Part shown: piece after piece, positions 63,253 through 64,000 of the stretch | How positions within the stretch are numbered: the first letter of the stretch is position 1 | Layout: each line of letters starts with the position of its first letter | The notes under the pieces: model-generated | What the model saw: the letters and a program-made list of their open reading frames with translations, nothing else | Databases searched by the model: none | Told to the model about the DNA's origin: nothing | Assembly: GCA_949317995.1 (NCBI GenBank) | Contig: OX439045.1 | Span: forward strand, 8,168,174 to 8,232,173 | From: Acholoe squamosa | Taxonomy: Eukaryota > Annelida > Polychaeta > Phyllodocida > Polynoidae | Direction: 5' to 3' | DNA: 64,000 nucleotides | Made by a program: the position numbers and the translations under genes

Positions 63253-64000
63253 TGCATCATGCCCATTGGTAGTCATGATGCACCATTGGTCATCATGATG
63301 CAACATTGGCAGTCCTGATGCACCATTGGTAGTCATGATGCACCGTTGGCAGTCCTGATGCACCATTGGCAGTCCTGATGCACCATTGGCAGTCCTGATG
63401 CACCATCGGCAGTCCTGATGCACCATTGGTAGTCATGATGCACCGTTGGCAGTCCTGATGCACCATTGGTAGTCATGATGCACCGTTGGCAGTCCTGATG
63501 CACCATCGGCAGTCCTGATGCACCATTGGTAGTGATGATGCACCATTGGCAGTCCTGATGCACCATTGGCAGTCCTGATCCACCATTGGCAGTCCTGATC
63601 CACCTTTGGCAGTCCTGATGCACCATTGGCAGTCCTGATGCACCATCGGCAGTCCTGATGCACCATCAGCAGTCCTAATGCACCATTGGCAGTCCTGATG
63701 CACCATTGGCAGTCCTGATCCACCTTTGGCAGTCCTGATGCACCATTGGCAGTCCTGATGCACCATTGGCAGTCCTGATGCACCATCGGCAGTCCTGATG
63801 CACCATTGGTAGTCATGATGCACCATTGGCAGTGATGATGCACCATTGGCAGTCCTGATGCACCATTGGCAGTCCTGATGCACCATTGGCAGTCCTGATG
63901 CACCATTGGTTGTGATGATGCACCGTTGGCAGTCATGATGCACCATTGGCAGTCCTGATGCATCATTGGTAGTCATGATGCACCATTGGCAGTCCTGATG
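63253..64000. repeat. 20-bp minisatellite running off the right edge
   Basis: About 37 units of GATGCACCATTGGCAGTCCT with common variants (GGTAGTCA, ATCGGC, TGATCCACC). The 20-base period makes all three minus frames open with a MVHQDCQWCIRTANGASGLP-like cycle, which is not a real protein. It is related to the dispersed TGATGCAC repeats. Confidence 0.95.

Noticed and set aside
63175-63976. Frames of up to 177 codons with MVHQDCQWCIRTANGASGLP cycles
   Set aside because: They are translations of a 20-bp minisatellite; all three frames on one strand are open, as expected from period 20.
63253-64000. CRISPR-like array
   Set aside because: The units are contiguous without unique spacers and the sequence is animal DNA.

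Overview
The window is animal nuclear DNA. It has spliced genes with GT-AG introns, TA- and TTAA-flanked small inverted-repeat elements, a Penelope retroelement, a LINE, Ty3/Gypsy elements and several minisatellites. The protein families seen (complement-control/sushi module, SLC16-type monocarboxylate transporter, Ly6/three-finger protein) and the repeat-rich, AT-rich background suit a marine invertebrate, such as a hemichordate, amphioxus or mollusc. I cannot fix the species from sequence alone.

Host genes are few. (i) One sushi (CCP) exon lies at 4163-4333 (+). (ii) A four-coding-exon SLC16-like transporter can be followed on the minus strand from the ATG at 19780 to the stop at 14722, with every splice phase agreeing. 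Its 2.9-kb first intron is full of transposon debris. (iii) The last two coding exons of a Ly6/three-finger protein lie on the minus strand at 62298-60991. Upstream of them is an array of degenerate copies of the 5' edge of its penultimate exon. A short coiled-coil reading frame at 37.9-38.3 kb (-) looks like a decayed coding fragment, and a CpG-rich block at 18.36-18.61 kb could be a first exon.

Mobile DNA fills most of the rest. From left to right: the 5' end of a Ty3/Gypsy element (-, 1-3261) with a long open gag; a pair of inverted 164-bp TTAA elements (3.5 and 7.0 kb); a LINE with an 853-aa endonuclease/RT frame (9.2-11.9 kb); a pogo-like ended element with a 70-bp satellite (17.2-19.3 kb); a foldback with ~1.1-kb arms (20.3-23.6 kb) next to a Penelope-like element (23.7-27.6 kb) with RT, a GIY-YIG domain, a hammerhead-like motif and its own ~1.15-kb insertion; a TA-flanked element (28.97-30.05 kb) holding two further MITEs; a 2.7-kb G-rich minisatellite (31.1-33.9 kb); several MITE families with 2-4 copies each; a 214-bp dimeric satellite beside a tRNA-like SINE head (42.2-43.1 kb); a tyrosine-recombinase relic (44.2-44.4 kb); and a large foldback (46.3-59.3 kb) split by a complete-ended 10.4-kb Ty3/Gypsy element with 4-bp target duplications. 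That Gypsy element carries an unusual ~2.9-kb zinc-finger/coiled-coil region between pol and its 3' LTR. The right end is two short-period minisatellites, one running off the window.

The most interesting items are the hammerhead-like motif in the Penelope 3' region, a small DNA three-way-junction palindrome (25994-26047), the 110-bp perfect spacerless palindrome (13925-14034), the extra region of the Gypsy element, the duplicated Ly6 exon edge, the duplicated splice donor in the transporter, and the nested order of insertions. Statements about MITE families rest on copies compared inside this window only.
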